Positions 42,714-51,596 of a stretch of DNA of 64,000 nt are shown one piece after another. The stretch covers positions 248,001 to 312,000 of the forward strand of contig JAJYMY010000002.1 of assembly GCA_021786575.1 (NCBI GenBank). Reading direction: 5' to 3'. Positions within the stretch are counted from its first letter, which is position 1. Every line of letters begins with the position of its first letter. The DNA comes from an archaeon. Lineage in GTDB: Archaea > Thermoproteota > Nitrososphaeria > Nitrososphaerales > Gagatemarchaeaceae. Below the pieces are notes generated by a model. That model had not been told where the DNA came from. It was given only the letters and a program-made list of their open reading frames with translations, and did no database searches. The translations under genes and the position numbers were made by a program.

Positions 42714-43208
42714 CTACTCCTCCTTCTTAGTCGAGGCTTCCTTCGCCGCAGCCACCAGCGTCGCCTTCCTGACACCCACCGTCCTTCCTTTCCTCCCCGT
42801 GGTCCTTGTCCTCTGGCCCCTGACCTTCAATCCGAGACTGTGTCTTATCCCCTTCCAGCTCTGGATGTTCCTCTCGTCCTCGATGTCACCCTTCTGTATG
42901 AAGTCGAGGTCGGCGCCCAGAAGCTGCTTCGCTTCCCCTGTCTCAGGGTCGTTCCTGCGATTGTAATACCACTCCGGCAGAGCTGCCTTCGTCGTGCTTT
43001 GGATGGCCTGCTCGATCTGGTCTACTTGTGCCTCCGTAAGCGTCCCCAGGCGTACCCTGGGGTCCAAACTCAGCTTCGTCGTAATCACGTTGGCGAAGTT
43101 GAAGCCTACTCCCTTCAGGTCAGCCAGGGCCACAATCAGCTTCTTACCCCCTGCGAGGTCCCGTCCGGAAATCCTGACCAGATGCCTGAACTCGGAGGCT
43201 TCGGACAT
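42714..43208 (-). CDS. rps13: Ribosomal protein uS13
   Basis: 164 aa. EFRHLVRISGRDLAGGKKL, LADLKGVGFNFANVITTKL and the basic WKGIRHSLGLKVRGQRTRTT with GRKGRTVGV tail are standard. A TATA box (AACTTATATCG on the minus strand, near 43238) lies about 30 nt before the ATG, so the trio starts with a leaderless message. Confidence 0.96.
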   Translation of the reverse strand: MSEASEFRHLVRISGRDLAGGKKLIVALADLKGVGFNFANVITTKLSLDPRVRLGTLTEAQVDQIEQAIQSTTKAALPEWYYNRRNDPETGEAKQLLGADLDFIQKGDIEDERNIQSWKGIRHSLGLKVRGQRTRTTGRKGRTVGVRKATLVAAAKEASTKKEE

Positions 43209-43472
43209 TTTTCCGAACCTGCCCTTCGTCCTTACGATATAAGTTTTCGACGGCAGGCCGCTAACTCACGAAAACGCGTAAAGGCTGACGCACGCGAACC
43301 AGCCAGCCGTGCTTCCTACGGGTCCCCCGAAAGGGGCCCCCGACTCGGGCGCCTCCGCGCGCAGAAGCGCCTTTGCCGCCTTGAAGCACCACCGTCCCGC
43401 TAACTTTTTAACCGGAACAAATTCCCGACCTCGAAACGCGACGTCTCATGGGACCAAGTTTCGAGCCAGTAG
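43209..43472. promoter_or_regulatory. Divergent promoter region between uS13 and RpoD, with a leader hairpin
   Basis: 264 nt. It holds the uS13 TATA near 43238 (minus) and CTTTTTAACC at 43404-43413 (plus) for rpoD. The plus transcript would have an approximately 40-nt leader containing a perfect 8-base inverted repeat, CTCGAAAC (43430-43437) and GTTTCGAG (43458-43465), directly before the translation start. Confidence 0.5.
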
Positions 43473-44117
43473 GTGGAGCGGTTGGTTGAAGTAAAGGTGA
43501 TTGAGGACAGCGGAAGTGCCGTGTCGGTCCAGCTCGAAGGGATAGACCGGTCCTATGCTAACGCAATAAGGCGTTTCTGCATCTCTGAAGTCCCATCCAT
43601 GGCAATCGACGACGTGGTGATTCTCGAGAACTCGTCAGTTCTCTACGACGAGATACTCGCCCACAGGCTGGGCATGGTCCCGATCAAGACCGACCTAGAC
43701 AAGTACAATCTGCCAGACGAGTGTGACTGTGGCAACCCGTTGGGGTGCCACAAGTGCAGGGTGCTGTTCGTGCTCGACGCCAAGGGGAAGGACAAGGTCT
43801 CCACCGTGACCTCGGGAGACTTGGTGTCGGAGGACAGGGAAGTGAGGCCCGTCAGTGAGTCCATACCTCTTGTAAAGTTAGCCGCTGGCCAGTCGGTCAA
43901 ACTAGAAGCCTATGCCAGGCTAGGGCGTGGGAAGGAGCACGCGAAGTGGCAACCGTGCACTGTCGCCACCCTTACGGACGGCAAGAAGGATGGCGCCTTC
44001 GTCCTTACCGTCGAGTCTGCCGGGGGCCTTCCGGCGAGGCAGATCGTGTTGAAAGCTATACAGCTCATCGAGAAGAAGCTGAACGAAATCCAGGTCGCGG
44101 TGGCCGGTTCCCAATGA
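43473..44117 (+). CDS. rpoD: RNA polymerase subunit D (Rpo3)
   Basis: About 214 aa, the alpha-like subunit that nucleates polymerase assembly. LEGIDRSYANAIRRFCISEV and AIDDVVILENSSVLYDEILA with HRLGMVPIKTD are characteristic. The inserted domain has four Cys in CDCGNPLGCHKC, a reduced form of the region that carries Fe-S clusters in some archaea. GTG 43473 and TTG 43482 are both possible starts; the latter has AGGTGGAG just before it. It starts a plus-strand operon with eL18, uL13, uS9, RpoN and uS2. Confidence 0.94.
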   Translation: MERLVEVKVIEDSGSAVSVQLEGIDRSYANAIRRFCISEVPSMAIDDVVILENSSVLYDEILAHRLGMVPIKTDLDKYNLPDECDCGNPLGCHKCRVLFVLDAKGKDKVSTVTSGDLVSEDREVRPVSESIPLVKLAAGQSVKLEAYARLGRGKEHAKWQPCTVATLTDGKKDGAFVLTVESAGGLPARQIVLKAIQLIEKKLNEIQVAVAGSQ

Positions 44118-44467
44118 CAGACCTGAATCCCATACTCAGGAGCACCGCTGTGATGCTGGAGCGGGCCTCGAAGAAACAGAAGGCCCCAGTCTGGCGTGAT
44201 GCCTCAGTCTTGCTGTCCGCCCCCGCAAGGACCAGGGTCGAAGTCAACCTCGGGAGGATATCCAAGGTCGCCGGCGGGGCGCAAGCGGTGTTCGTCCCTG
44301 GGAAGGTCCTCGGCACCGGCGCGGCCCCGAAGAAGCTCATCGTCGGCGCATTCTCGTTCTCCGCCTCAGCCAGGTCTAAGATAGAGGCGACCGGCGGGGT
44401 CGCGCTTTCCGTGGAGGATTTCCTGAAAAGGTACCCGAAGGGGAGCGGAGTCAGGCTTGTCCGGTGA
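44114..44467 (+). CDS. rpl18e: Ribosomal protein eL18
   Basis: 117 aa. LRSTAVMLERASKKQKAPVW, VEVNLGRISKVAGGAQAVFV and PGKVLGTGAAPKKLIVGAFS identify it. The ATG at 44114 overlaps the rpoD stop (ATGA); the open frame further upstream is the shadow of rpoD. Confidence 0.94.
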   Translation: MTDLNPILRSTAVMLERASKKQKAPVWRDASVLLSAPARTRVEVNLGRISKVAGGAQAVFVPGKVLGTGAAPKKLIVGAFSFSASARSKIEATGGVALSVEDFLKRYPKGSGVRLVR

Positions 44468-44897
44468 AGAATCGGTGTACGTAGACGCTACCGACCAAAT
44501 CGCGGGGAGGCTTTCTTCCAAAGTAGCGAAGCTCCTCTTGTCCGGGAAGCGAGTGACCGTGGTGAACGCCGAGAAGTCTCTAGTCTCCGGATCGAGGACA
44601 TCCGTGGTGAACCAGTGGAAGGAAAGGCTGGAGCTGGCGAGCAAGGTCAACCCCATCTACGGCCCCATCCACCCGAGGAGGCCGGACAACATACTTCGCA
44701 GGATGGTCAGAGGGATGGTCCCTAGGAAGAAACCAAAGGGGGCACTGGCGATGAAGAGGCTGAGGGTGTATATCGGGGTCCCGGAGGGGGTCAAAGCGGC
44801 AAAGCTGACGAAGTTCGATGATACCGCCGCTTCGCGCCCCATCCCGGTCTATGTGACCATGGCAGACCTCTCGAAGAGCCTGGGGTGGAATGACTAG
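44457..44897 (+). CDS. rpl13: Ribosomal protein uL13
   Basis: 146 aa. VYVDATDQIAGRLSSKVAKL, RVTVVNAEKSLVSG and HPRRPDNILRRMVRGMVPRK match archaeal uL13. TTG start inside the end of eL18; directly abuts uS9. Confidence 0.95.
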   Translation: MSGEESVYVDATDQIAGRLSSKVAKLLLSGKRVTVVNAEKSLVSGSRTSVVNQWKERLELASKVNPIYGPIHPRRPDNILRRMVRGMVPRKKPKGALAMKRLRVYIGVPEGVKAAKLTKFDDTAASRPIPVYVTMADLSKSLGWND

Positions 44898-45326
44898 ATG
44901 CCGACCCAAACCAAGGTTCAGGTCAAGAAGCCACCAAAGCTCTACTCCGGCGCGAGGAAGACAGCTAGAGCCACCGCTGCGATATCACAGGGAGCCGGGC
45001 GTATCAGGATAAACGGGACGCCAGTCGAGCTATGGGAGCCCGAACCGGCAAGGCTCCACCTGCTCGCCCCCGTCCAAGTGGTCGGGGACCTCAGGGACAG
45101 GTTCGACCTCGACGTCAGCGTGTCTGGAGGAGGGTTCATGGGACAGGCAGACGCCGCAGCCATGGCTATCGCCAGAGCCTACGTCGATCAGGTCAGGGGG
45201 AGCGAAATCAGAGAGAGGTTGAATGCATACAATAAATACCTGCTTTCGGGCGACCCGAGACAAGCTGAACCCAAGAAATTCGGAGGGCCAGGCGCGCGCA
45301 GGAAGCGCCAGAAGTCTTACAGGTGA
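44898..45326 (+). CDS. rps9: Ribosomal protein uS9
   Basis: 142 aa. SGARKTARATAAISQGAGRI, GGFMGQADAAAMAIARAYV and the basic C-terminus GGPGARRKRQKSYR, whose last residues contact P-site tRNA, are typical. Confidence 0.96.
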   Translation: MPTQTKVQVKKPPKLYSGARKTARATAAISQGAGRIRINGTPVELWEPEPARLHLLAPVQVVGDLRDRFDLDVSVSGGGFMGQADAAAMAIARAYVDQVRGSEIRERLNAYNKYLLSGDPRQAEPKKFGGPGARRKRQKSYR

Positions 45327-45332
45327 TTCGAC

Positions 45333-45542
45333 ATGATGATCCCTATCCGTTGCTTCACCTGCGGCTCCCTCATCGGAGACAAGTTCGCCCCCTTCCAGGC
45401 CAGGGTAAAGGCAGGCGAGGACCCGGGCAAGGTACTGGACGACCTCGGCTTGAAGAGATACTGCTGCAGGCGCATGCTCATCTCCTCCGTGGACGTCATC
45501 GACCAGGTCCTTCCCTTCTACAGCAGGAAGTCAGAGCTGTAG
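45333..45542 (+). CDS. rpoN: RNA polymerase subunit N (Rpo10)
   Basis: 69 aa zinc protein. [15 protein letters not shown] has the CxxC pair and [16 protein letters not shown] the CC pair that complete the site. It helps join RpoD and RpoL. ATG 45333 or 45336. Confidence 0.95.
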   Translation: MMIPIRCFTCGSLIGDKFAPFQARVKAGEDPGKVLDDLGLKRYCCRRMLISSVDVIDQVLPFYSRKSEL

Positions 45543-45551
45543 CTCTGGAGC

Positions 45552-46247
45552 TTGGCCATGTCTGAGTTCGATGACGACGCAGGTTCGGCAGACAAACTTG
45601 TGGCGCCCGGCTTCTCTGAAAAGGCACTCCTCGCCACAGGCATCCGCATAGGGACTCCGGTCAGGACGAAGACCATGGAGCAGTTCACAGCCCGGCCGAG
45701 GCCAGATGGCCTCCACATGATAGACTATCCAAGGACCCTTCAGAGGATAGACATCGCCGGCAAGTTCATCGCCGCCACTGGCCCGAAGAACACGGTCGTG
45801 TACACCAGCAGGGAGCACGGCGCCATGGCGGTCGAGAAGTTCTGCGAGCTCACGGGGGCAATGCCCCGAATCGGCAGGTTCATGCCAGGCACGTTCACCA
45901 ACCCGCTTTACCCTGGCCATCTAGACGCGGAACTAGTGGTGGTGGCGGACCCGATGTCGGACGCGCAGGCCATGGTCGAGGCGGCAAAGCTCGGGGTCCC
46001 CGTTATAGCGGTCTGCGACACCGACAACGTCACCGACGACATCGACTTGGTCATCCCGGGGAACAACAGGGGCCGGAAGTCCATCGCTGCTATATTCTGG
46101 CTACTAGCCAGGGCGACCCTCGTACACTCAGGGGTGATTGCCGAGGACCAGCCCTTGAAGTACGGAATAGAGGACTTTGAGACGAAGGTAGAGGAAGAGC
46201 AGCGCCCCGAGGCCCTCGAGGAAAGGATATCCGAGAGGCGCGAATAG
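45552..46247 (+). CDS. rps2: Ribosomal protein uS2
   Basis: 231 aa. LLATGIRIGTPVRTKTMEQF, GRFMPGTFTNPLYPGHLDAE and DTDNVTDDIDLVIPGNNRGR are archaeal uS2 blocks. The acidic C-terminal tail is VEEEQRPEALEERISERRE. Start TTG 45552 or ATG 45558. Confidence 0.95.
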   Translation: MAMSEFDDDAGSADKLVAPGFSEKALLATGIRIGTPVRTKTMEQFTARPRPDGLHMIDYPRTLQRIDIAGKFIAATGPKNTVVYTSREHGAMAVEKFCELTGAMPRIGRFMPGTFTNPLYPGHLDAELVVVADPMSDAQAMVEAAKLGVPVIAVCDTDNVTDDIDLVIPGNNRGRKSIAAIFWLLARATLVHSGVIAEDQPLKYGIEDFETKVEEEQRPEALEERISERRE

Positions 46248-46257
46248 GCCCCGCGTA

Positions 46258-47106
46258 ATGCAAGTCAGGAAGCCAGCGGTCTCAGGCCAGTTCTATCCCT
46301 CAGACCCCGCCGAGCTGTCAAGGCTCATCGACGAATGCTACGTTCACAGGCTCGGCCCTGGACGGCTCCCTCCGGCCCCCCCGACCGAAGCAGACATCGT
46401 GGCTGTTGTCTCCCCCCACGCCGGTTACATCTACTCCGGCCCTGTGGCCGCCCATTCCTATTACCACGTGTCCTCACTCCGCCGGCCAGACCTTGCCGTG
46501 GTAGTGGCGCCCAACCACTACGGAGTGGGGAGCGGGGTCGCGACTTTCGACGAGGGTGGGTGGGACACCCCGCTGGGCCGCATGCCTGTCGACGGGCATG
46601 CGGCAGCCGAACTCGTGGAGCTGGCGGGCATAGTCTCTGTTGACCCAGGTGCCCATAGGCTCGAGCACTCCCTAGAAGTGCAACTCCCTTTCCTGCAGAG
46701 GATCTACGGAGACACGCTCCCGCTATTGCCGATCTCGCTCCTCTTCCAGGACATTGGCACGGCAGAGACCATCGCCTCCGCCCTCACCAAGCTCCTGAAG
46801 GGGAAGAGGGCCGTCCTAGTCGCCTCCTCCGACCTCACGCACTATGAAGCTCAGGCGGCAGCGAAGGAGAAAGACATGGCGCTCCTCCGAGAGGTGCTGA
46901 AGATGGACGTCGACGGCTTCTACTCCACGCTCGAAGGGCTCAACGTCACCGCCTGCGGCTACGGCGCCATAGCCACCGTGATGCTGACGGCCAAGGCCAT
47001 GGGGCTCACACGAACCGAGCTCTTGAAGTACGCTACGAGCGGTGACACCAGCGGCGACAACGTTCAAGTCGTGGGCTACGGCGCCCTCAGATTCGTAAGC
47101 AATTGA
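46258..47106 (+). CDS. MEMO1-family protein (AmmeMemoRadiSam system protein B)
   Basis: 282 aa. RKPAVSGQFYPSDPAELSRL, SPHAGYIYSGPVAAHSYYHV and TACGYGAIATVMLTAKAM are the family hallmarks, including conserved His and Cys of the dioxygenase-like pocket. Its precise role in archaea is unclear. It commonly sits between uS2 and mevalonate kinase in archaeal genomes, as here, and overlaps the latter by 4 nt. Confidence 0.92.
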   Translation: MQVRKPAVSGQFYPSDPAELSRLIDECYVHRLGPGRLPPAPPTEADIVAVVSPHAGYIYSGPVAAHSYYHVSSLRRPDLAVVVAPNHYGVGSGVATFDEGGWDTPLGRMPVDGHAAAELVELAGIVSVDPGAHRLEHSLEVQLPFLQRIYGDTLPLLPISLLFQDIGTAETIASALTKLLKGKRAVLVASSDLTHYEAQAAAKEKDMALLREVLKMDVDGFYSTLEGLNVTACGYGAIATVMLTAKAMGLTRTELLKYATSGDTSGDNVQVVGYGALRFVSN

Positions 47107-48029
47107 GAGCCGTAGCAGAGGCTCCAGCGAAGGTAATAGTCACGGGCGAACACCTCGTCGTCCATGGGGCTTGGGCGCTGGCCGCCGCTCTGCCGAGGAG
47201 GGTAAGGGTCGAGGTCGCGGCTTCGAGCTCCCTCAAGATCGCGTCTCAGGGGTTCGGGGCAGGAGCCCCAGAGTTGGAGCCCTTAGGTCAGGTCGCCGCG
47301 GCGATCGCCGAAGAGTTTTCACTGCGCCAGCCGGTGAGCATCTCCGTATCTTCCTCCGTCCCTCGGGGGGCCGGTCTCGGCTCCTCAGCAGCCACAATGG
47401 TCGCCCTCTCCGCAGCGCTGTCCCGGTTCCACTCTCTTGGCCTGAAGGCGGAAGACGTCGTCCGCTTTTCTATGGTGGGGGAGAAGGGGGTCCACGGGCG
47501 CCCGTCGGGAATCGACCCCACCGTCTGCGCCTTGGGAGGCGTCATACTGTTCAGACCCGGGACAAGGCCCAGGAGGGTCTCTCTCAAAGGGAGCCGTTCC
47601 TTGGTGGTGTCCTACTCCGGGGTCAGCAGGGCGACCAGGGAGCAGATAGGGCGGGTATCGGAAGCGAAGTCCAAGTACCCGAGCTATATCGGCCTCCTTG
47701 CCAGCTCGGTGAGCGACCTGAGCGTCGGAGCGGCAGAGATGCTCGCGCGCAAAGACAACAAGAGGCTCGGGGAGACGCTCACCATTAACCACGCGATCTT
47801 GGGGTCGCTCGGGGTCTCCACCCCCACGCTCGACGAGATGGTCGACCTAATGGCGTCTATGGGTGCCTATGGCGCGAAGCTCACCGGGGGAGGGGGAGGG
47901 GGGAGCGTGGTCGCGGTGGCTCCCAAGGCAAAGGAAAAAAACCTAGTTTCGGGGCTGGCAGCGCGAGGGTTTGAAACGTTCATCGCCAAGATACCCGCCG
48001 AGGGAGTGAGAAGCTGGCTAGAGCGGTAG
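47103..48029 (+). CDS. mvk: Mevalonate kinase
   Basis: 308 aa GHMP kinase. EAPAKVIVTGEHLVVHGAWA is motif 1, PRGAGLGSSAATMVALSAAL the ATP-binding motif 2, and AKLTGGGGGGSVVAVAP motif 3. It phosphorylates mevalonate for archaeal lipid synthesis. TTG start. It is followed without a gap by isopentenyl phosphate kinase, so consecutive parts of the archaeal mevalonate route are translated together. Confidence 0.92.
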   Translation: MRAVAEAPAKVIVTGEHLVVHGAWALAAALPRRVRVEVAASSSLKIASQGFGAGAPELEPLGQVAAAIAEEFSLRQPVSISVSSSVPRGAGLGSSAATMVALSAALSRFHSLGLKAEDVVRFSMVGEKGVHGRPSGIDPTVCALGGVILFRPGTRPRRVSLKGSRSLVVSYSGVSRATREQIGRVSEAKSKYPSYIGLLASSVSDLSVGAAEMLARKDNKRLGETLTINHAILGSLGVSTPTLDEMVDLMASMGAYGAKLTGGGGGGSVVAVAPKAKEKNLVSGLAARGFETFIAKIPAEGVRSWLER

Positions 48030-48760
48030 TGGCGAAGCTGGGGGGCTCAGTGATCACTGACAAGTCGAAGCCCTTCTCCTATCGCCCAGACGTCGTCTCC
48101 GCGCTCTCCGAAGAGATAGCCTCGTCGGACCAGAAGGTCGTCGTGGTTCACGGGGGAGGGTCGTTCGGCCACGTCGTGGCAAAGCAACATGGGATAGGGA
48201 CAGACGCGGGGGAGGCCCCCGCGGTGGGGGTCGCCCAGACCAGGGGGGCCATGTACGAACTGAACAGGATGGTCTGCAAGACGATGCTCGAGTTCAAGCT
48301 CTGCCCGTACCCATTCTCGCCGTACGACGCTATAAGCCGGGCCGGGGGGGCATCGGTGTCTTCCTGGCTGAAGGGCCTCCTCAAGGAAGGGCTTACCCCT
48401 GTCACGTTCGGGGACGTCGGGCTGGCGCCGTCTGGGTTCAGGGTGATATCCGGGGACGTGATAGTCCAAGAGCTTGCGAAGACCCTTGAGCCAGAGCGTG
48501 TCGTGTTCGCCCTCGACGTGGACGGCGTCTACGAGGAGAATACCAGAGTCATCATCCCGGAGCTGACTGCCGCGAAGGTGAGGAGGATGAAAGTGCATGA
48601 GGGGGACGACGCCACCGGTGGGATGAGGTTGAAGCTTGACATGGCTGCGAAGATCGCCGCCGGAGGGACCAGCGCATACTTCGTCTCCGGCTACCGGAGG
48701 AATGAGTTCTCAAAGGCCCTCAGGGGCCTGGACTTCTACGGGACCGTGGTCCGCTCCTAG
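48029..48760 (+). CDS. ipk: Isopentenyl phosphate kinase
   Basis: 243 aa amino acid kinase-fold enzyme that turns isopentenyl phosphate into IPP, the last step of the modified archaeal pathway. AKLGGSVITDKSKPFSYRPD, VVVHGGGSFGHVVAKQHG (with the catalytic His) and ALDVDGVYEENTRV are present, and DATGGMRLKLDMAAKIAAGG is the C-terminal block. GTG start shares one base with the mevalonate kinase stop. Confidence 0.93.
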   Translation: MAKLGGSVITDKSKPFSYRPDVVSALSEEIASSDQKVVVVHGGGSFGHVVAKQHGIGTDAGEAPAVGVAQTRGAMYELNRMVCKTMLEFKLCPYPFSPYDAISRAGGASVSSWLKGLLKEGLTPVTFGDVGLAPSGFRVISGDVIVQELAKTLEPERVVFALDVDGVYEENTRVIIPELTAAKVRRMKVHEGDDATGGMRLKLDMAAKIAAGGTSAYFVSGYRRNEFSKALRGLDFYGTVVRS

Positions 48761-48784
48761 GCGGTAGGCAGGCATCGGTCAGGC

Positions 48785-49816
48785 ATGACGACCCTCCAGG
48801 AAGAGATGAAGCGTGTGAAAGCGAAGGTCGACAGCCTTATCCTGGACCAGATTCTGCCAAAGTCGAGCCCGATAAGGGAGGTCGACCTCCTCTACAGGAT
48901 GATGAGGGACTACCCTTCTAGGCCCGCCAAGGGGATGAGGCCCTTCCTCTGCGTCGCCTCATGCAGGGCAGCCGGGGGGCCTGAAGACGACGCTATCCTC
49001 ACGGCGGCGTGTATCGAGCTCTTCCAGCACTGGATTCTCGTGCACGACGACATCGAAGACGGCTCCGAGCTGAGGCGCGGAGAGCCTGCGCTGCACAAGA
49101 AGTACGGCGAGCCCCTTGCCCTTAACGCAGGTGATGCCCTCCACGCCCGCACCTGGGGGGCGCTCCTGAAGAACAGGGAAAAGCTGGGCCCGGACAAGAC
49201 CTTCGCGGTGTTGGAGGAATTCTCTCGCATGGTCGACGAGACGACCGAGGGGCAGCACATGGAGCTGGGGTGGGTGGTGAGCAAGCGATGGGATCTGGGA
49301 GAAAGGGACTACTTCGACATGTGCGCTCGGAAGACCTCCTGGTACACCGTGGCCAGCCCGTGCCGGATGGGGGCGCTGGTGGCCGGGGCGAGCCCGGGCG
49401 TCCTCACCGGCCTGAAGGAGTTCGGGACTAGCCTGGGGATTGCCTTCCAAATCCAGGACGACGCCCTCAATCTGATTGGAGACCAGAAGAAGTATGGAAA
49501 GGCGAAGTCTGATGACATCCTCGAAGGCAAGAGGACGCTGATACTCCTCCACCTCCTCTCAGTGGCCCCGCAGAGCGAAAGGGACAAGGTGATCGCTATA
49601 ATGAACAAGGGGAGGGAGCAGAAGTCTGAAGGAGACGTGTCTTATGTCCTCTCTCTCATAGAGAAGTATGACGCGGTCGGCTTCGCCAGGAAGAGGGCCG
49701 CAGAGCTCCTGAAGCTGGCCCTTGGGACGCTCAGGGGCATCGAGTGGAAGGGAGACAGGGAAGCCGCGTCCCTCCTCGCATCGTTCGCAAGGTTCGCGGT
49801 AGAAAGGGAATGGTAG
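48785..49816 (+). CDS. Polyprenyl (geranylgeranyl-type) diphosphate synthase
   Basis: 343 aa, all-helical prenyltransferase. The first Asp-rich motif is WILVHDDIEDGSELRRGEPA; the second reads FQIQDDALNLIGDQKKYGKA, with Asn at the last position of the usual DDxxD. It builds C20 or longer chains for membrane lipids or quinones from IPP. Chain length cannot be read safely. It follows the IPP-forming genes. Confidence 0.9.
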   Translation: MTTLQEEMKRVKAKVDSLILDQILPKSSPIREVDLLYRMMRDYPSRPAKGMRPFLCVASCRAAGGPEDDAILTAACIELFQHWILVHDDIEDGSELRRGEPALHKKYGEPLALNAGDALHARTWGALLKNREKLGPDKTFAVLEEFSRMVDETTEGQHMELGWVVSKRWDLGERDYFDMCARKTSWYTVASPCRMGALVAGASPGVLTGLKEFGTSLGIAFQIQDDALNLIGDQKKYGKAKSDDILEGKRTLILLHLLSVAPQSERDKVIAIMNKGREQKSEGDVSYVLSLIEKYDAVGFARKRAAELLKLALGTLRGIEWKGDREAASLLASFARFAVEREW

Positions 49817-51525
49817 CAGAATCGCTGGGGGACGAGGAACTCGCCGCCGTCGAGAAGGCCGCCCTGTTGAACGCGGCCAAGCACGGAGGGAAGGCCGAGG
49901 TGGGGGCAATAGTAGGGAGGGTCCTCGCGGAGCGCCCTGAGCTCAGGACCAACGCTGGAATTGTCGCGAGAGAGGCCTCGGCCGCCGCGAAGAGGGTCAA
50001 CGCGCTCAGCGCGGCGGAGCAGGCGAGGCTCGTCGCGGAGAGATACCCTGAGGCAGCCGCGCCGGCAGAGAAGCAGGGGCGGGTGGGGCTTCCGGCGCTC
50101 CCCAACGCGGTGAAGGGCGAGACCGCCTTCCGACTCCCCCCCGAGCCTTCCGGCTACATGACCGTGGGGCACGCCATGGCCTTCACCATCAACTACCTCT
50201 ACAAGGAGCAGTATGACGGAGAGCTCTGGCTGAGGTTCGAGGACACCAACCCGAGGAAGGTCCTCCCGCAGTATTACGAAAGCTTCCGTCGGGGGATCGC
50301 CTGGCTTTCGATAAAATACGACCACGAGAAGAACGTCTCAGACGACATGGACCTGATCTATGAGGCAGGGAGGAAGCTTCTCGAGCAGGGGATGGCTTAC
50401 GCCTGCTCCTGTGATGAGGCGAAGGTGAAGAAGCTCCGGTTCGAAGGGACCCCCTGCGAGCACAGGGAGCGCCCTGTCGAAGCGAACCTGAAAATCTGGG
50501 ACGAGCTCCTCGCAAAAAAGCACGCGGATGGCTCCTACGTGGTGCGGTTCAAGGGGGACATGACGAGCCTGAACTACTCCCTGAGGGACACCAACCTCTT
50601 CAGGGTCATATCGCACCCGCACCCTCTCACAGGAGACAGATACAATCTGTGGCCGACCTACGACCTGGCCAACGCCGTGGAAGACGAGATATGCGGCATA
50701 ACTCACGTCCTTAGGAGCTCAGAGTTCCGTAACGAGCTCCAGCAGCTCATCCGCGACTCGCTAGGCTTCAGACGCATCGAGGTCATCCAGTTCTCAAGGT
50801 TCAACTTCAAGGGGACGCCAGTCTCCAAGAGGCTGCTCCGGCCTCTCGTCGAAAAGAAGGTAGTGTCCGGCTGGGACGATCCTAGGATGCCAACCGTCGA
50901 TGGCCTACGGAGGCGCGGCATCGTCCCCCAGGCCATCAGGGACTTCACAATCCAGGTCGGGTACACGAAGACGGAACACGAATACGACTGGAGCATACTC
51001 CTATCGCTCAACAGGAAGATCCTTGACCCTGTATCCAAGCGGGTCTTCTTCGTCCCTGAGCCTGCGAGGCTTCAGGTCGCAGGCGCGCCGAGGAAGGAGC
51101 TGACCCTCCCCTTCCACCCGCAGCGGGACCTGGGGTCGCGGGCCATCGAAGCTGGAGGGGAGTTCCACGTGCCGTCGGCCGACATCAGGGGGTTGAGAAA
51201 AGGGACGGTCTTCAGGCTCATGGACCTGTACAACGTCAGGCTGACGAACGACTGGCCCTCACCCGAAGCCGAGTACGCCGGGGACGAGCTCATCCCCGAT
51301 TTGAAGAAGCTCCAATGGGTCACTGGTTCGCACATCGATGCGCAAGTCACCGTCCCCGGAGAGCTCTTCCTGGCGGGGGATGTCTACAACAGGGAAAGCC
51401 TCAAGGAGGTGGCGGGATACGCCGAAGAGTCTGCATCTATGCTCTCCGTTGGAGACATTGTGCAATTCCCCAGGTTCGGGTTCTGCAGGCTCGACGCGCC
51501 AGGGCGTTTCATCCTCGCTGGATGA
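49810..51525 (+). CDS. gltX: Glutamyl-tRNA synthetase (archaeal type)
   Basis: About 571 aa. The class I HIGH region is PPEPSGYMTVGHAMAFTINY, followed by ELWLRFEDTNPRKV. The KMSKS equivalent is FNFKGTPVSKRLLRPLV, and the C-terminal half is the beta-barrel anticodon domain of the archaeal/GlnRS-like group. It charges tRNA-Glu, and tRNA-Gln too if the amidotransferase route is used. The start ATG at 49810 overlaps the prenyl synthase stop. Confidence 0.94.
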   Translation: MVAESLGDEELAAVEKAALLNAAKHGGKAEVGAIVGRVLAERPELRTNAGIVAREASAAAKRVNALSAAEQARLVAERYPEAAAPAEKQGRVGLPALPNAVKGETAFRLPPEPSGYMTVGHAMAFTINYLYKEQYDGELWLRFEDTNPRKVLPQYYESFRRGIAWLSIKYDHEKNVSDDMDLIYEAGRKLLEQGMAYACSCDEAKVKKLRFEGTPCEHRERPVEANLKIWDELLAKKHADGSYVVRFKGDMTSLNYSLRDTNLFRVISHPHPLTGDRYNLWPTYDLANAVEDEICGITHVLRSSEFRNELQQLIRDSLGFRRIEVIQFSRFNFKGTPVSKRLLRPLVEKKVVSGWDDPRMPTVDGLRRRGIVPQAIRDFTIQVGYTKTEHEYDWSILLSLNRKILDPVSKRVFFVPEPARLQVAGAPRKELTLPFHPQRDLGSRAIEAGGEFHVPSADIRGLRKGTVFRLMDLYNVRLTNDWPSPEAEYAGDELIPDLKKLQWVTGSHIDAQVTVPGELFLAGDVYNRESLKEVAGYAEESASMLSVGDIVQFPRFGFCRLDAPGRFILAG

Positions 51526-51553
51526 GCCTGTGAAACGCATTCCACGGCCAACC

Positions 51554-51562
51554 GTTTATATG
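51554..51562 (+). promoter_or_regulatory. TATA box of the eL8-eS28 unit
   Basis: GTTTATATG lies about 40 nt before the eL8 ATG (51597). A GGCC-GAAACT-GGCC inverted repeat (51564-51577) falls between the box and the expected transcription start. Confidence 0.5.
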
Positions 51563-51596
51563 CCGGCCGAAACTGGCCCGCCTGGGAGACTGTGAG

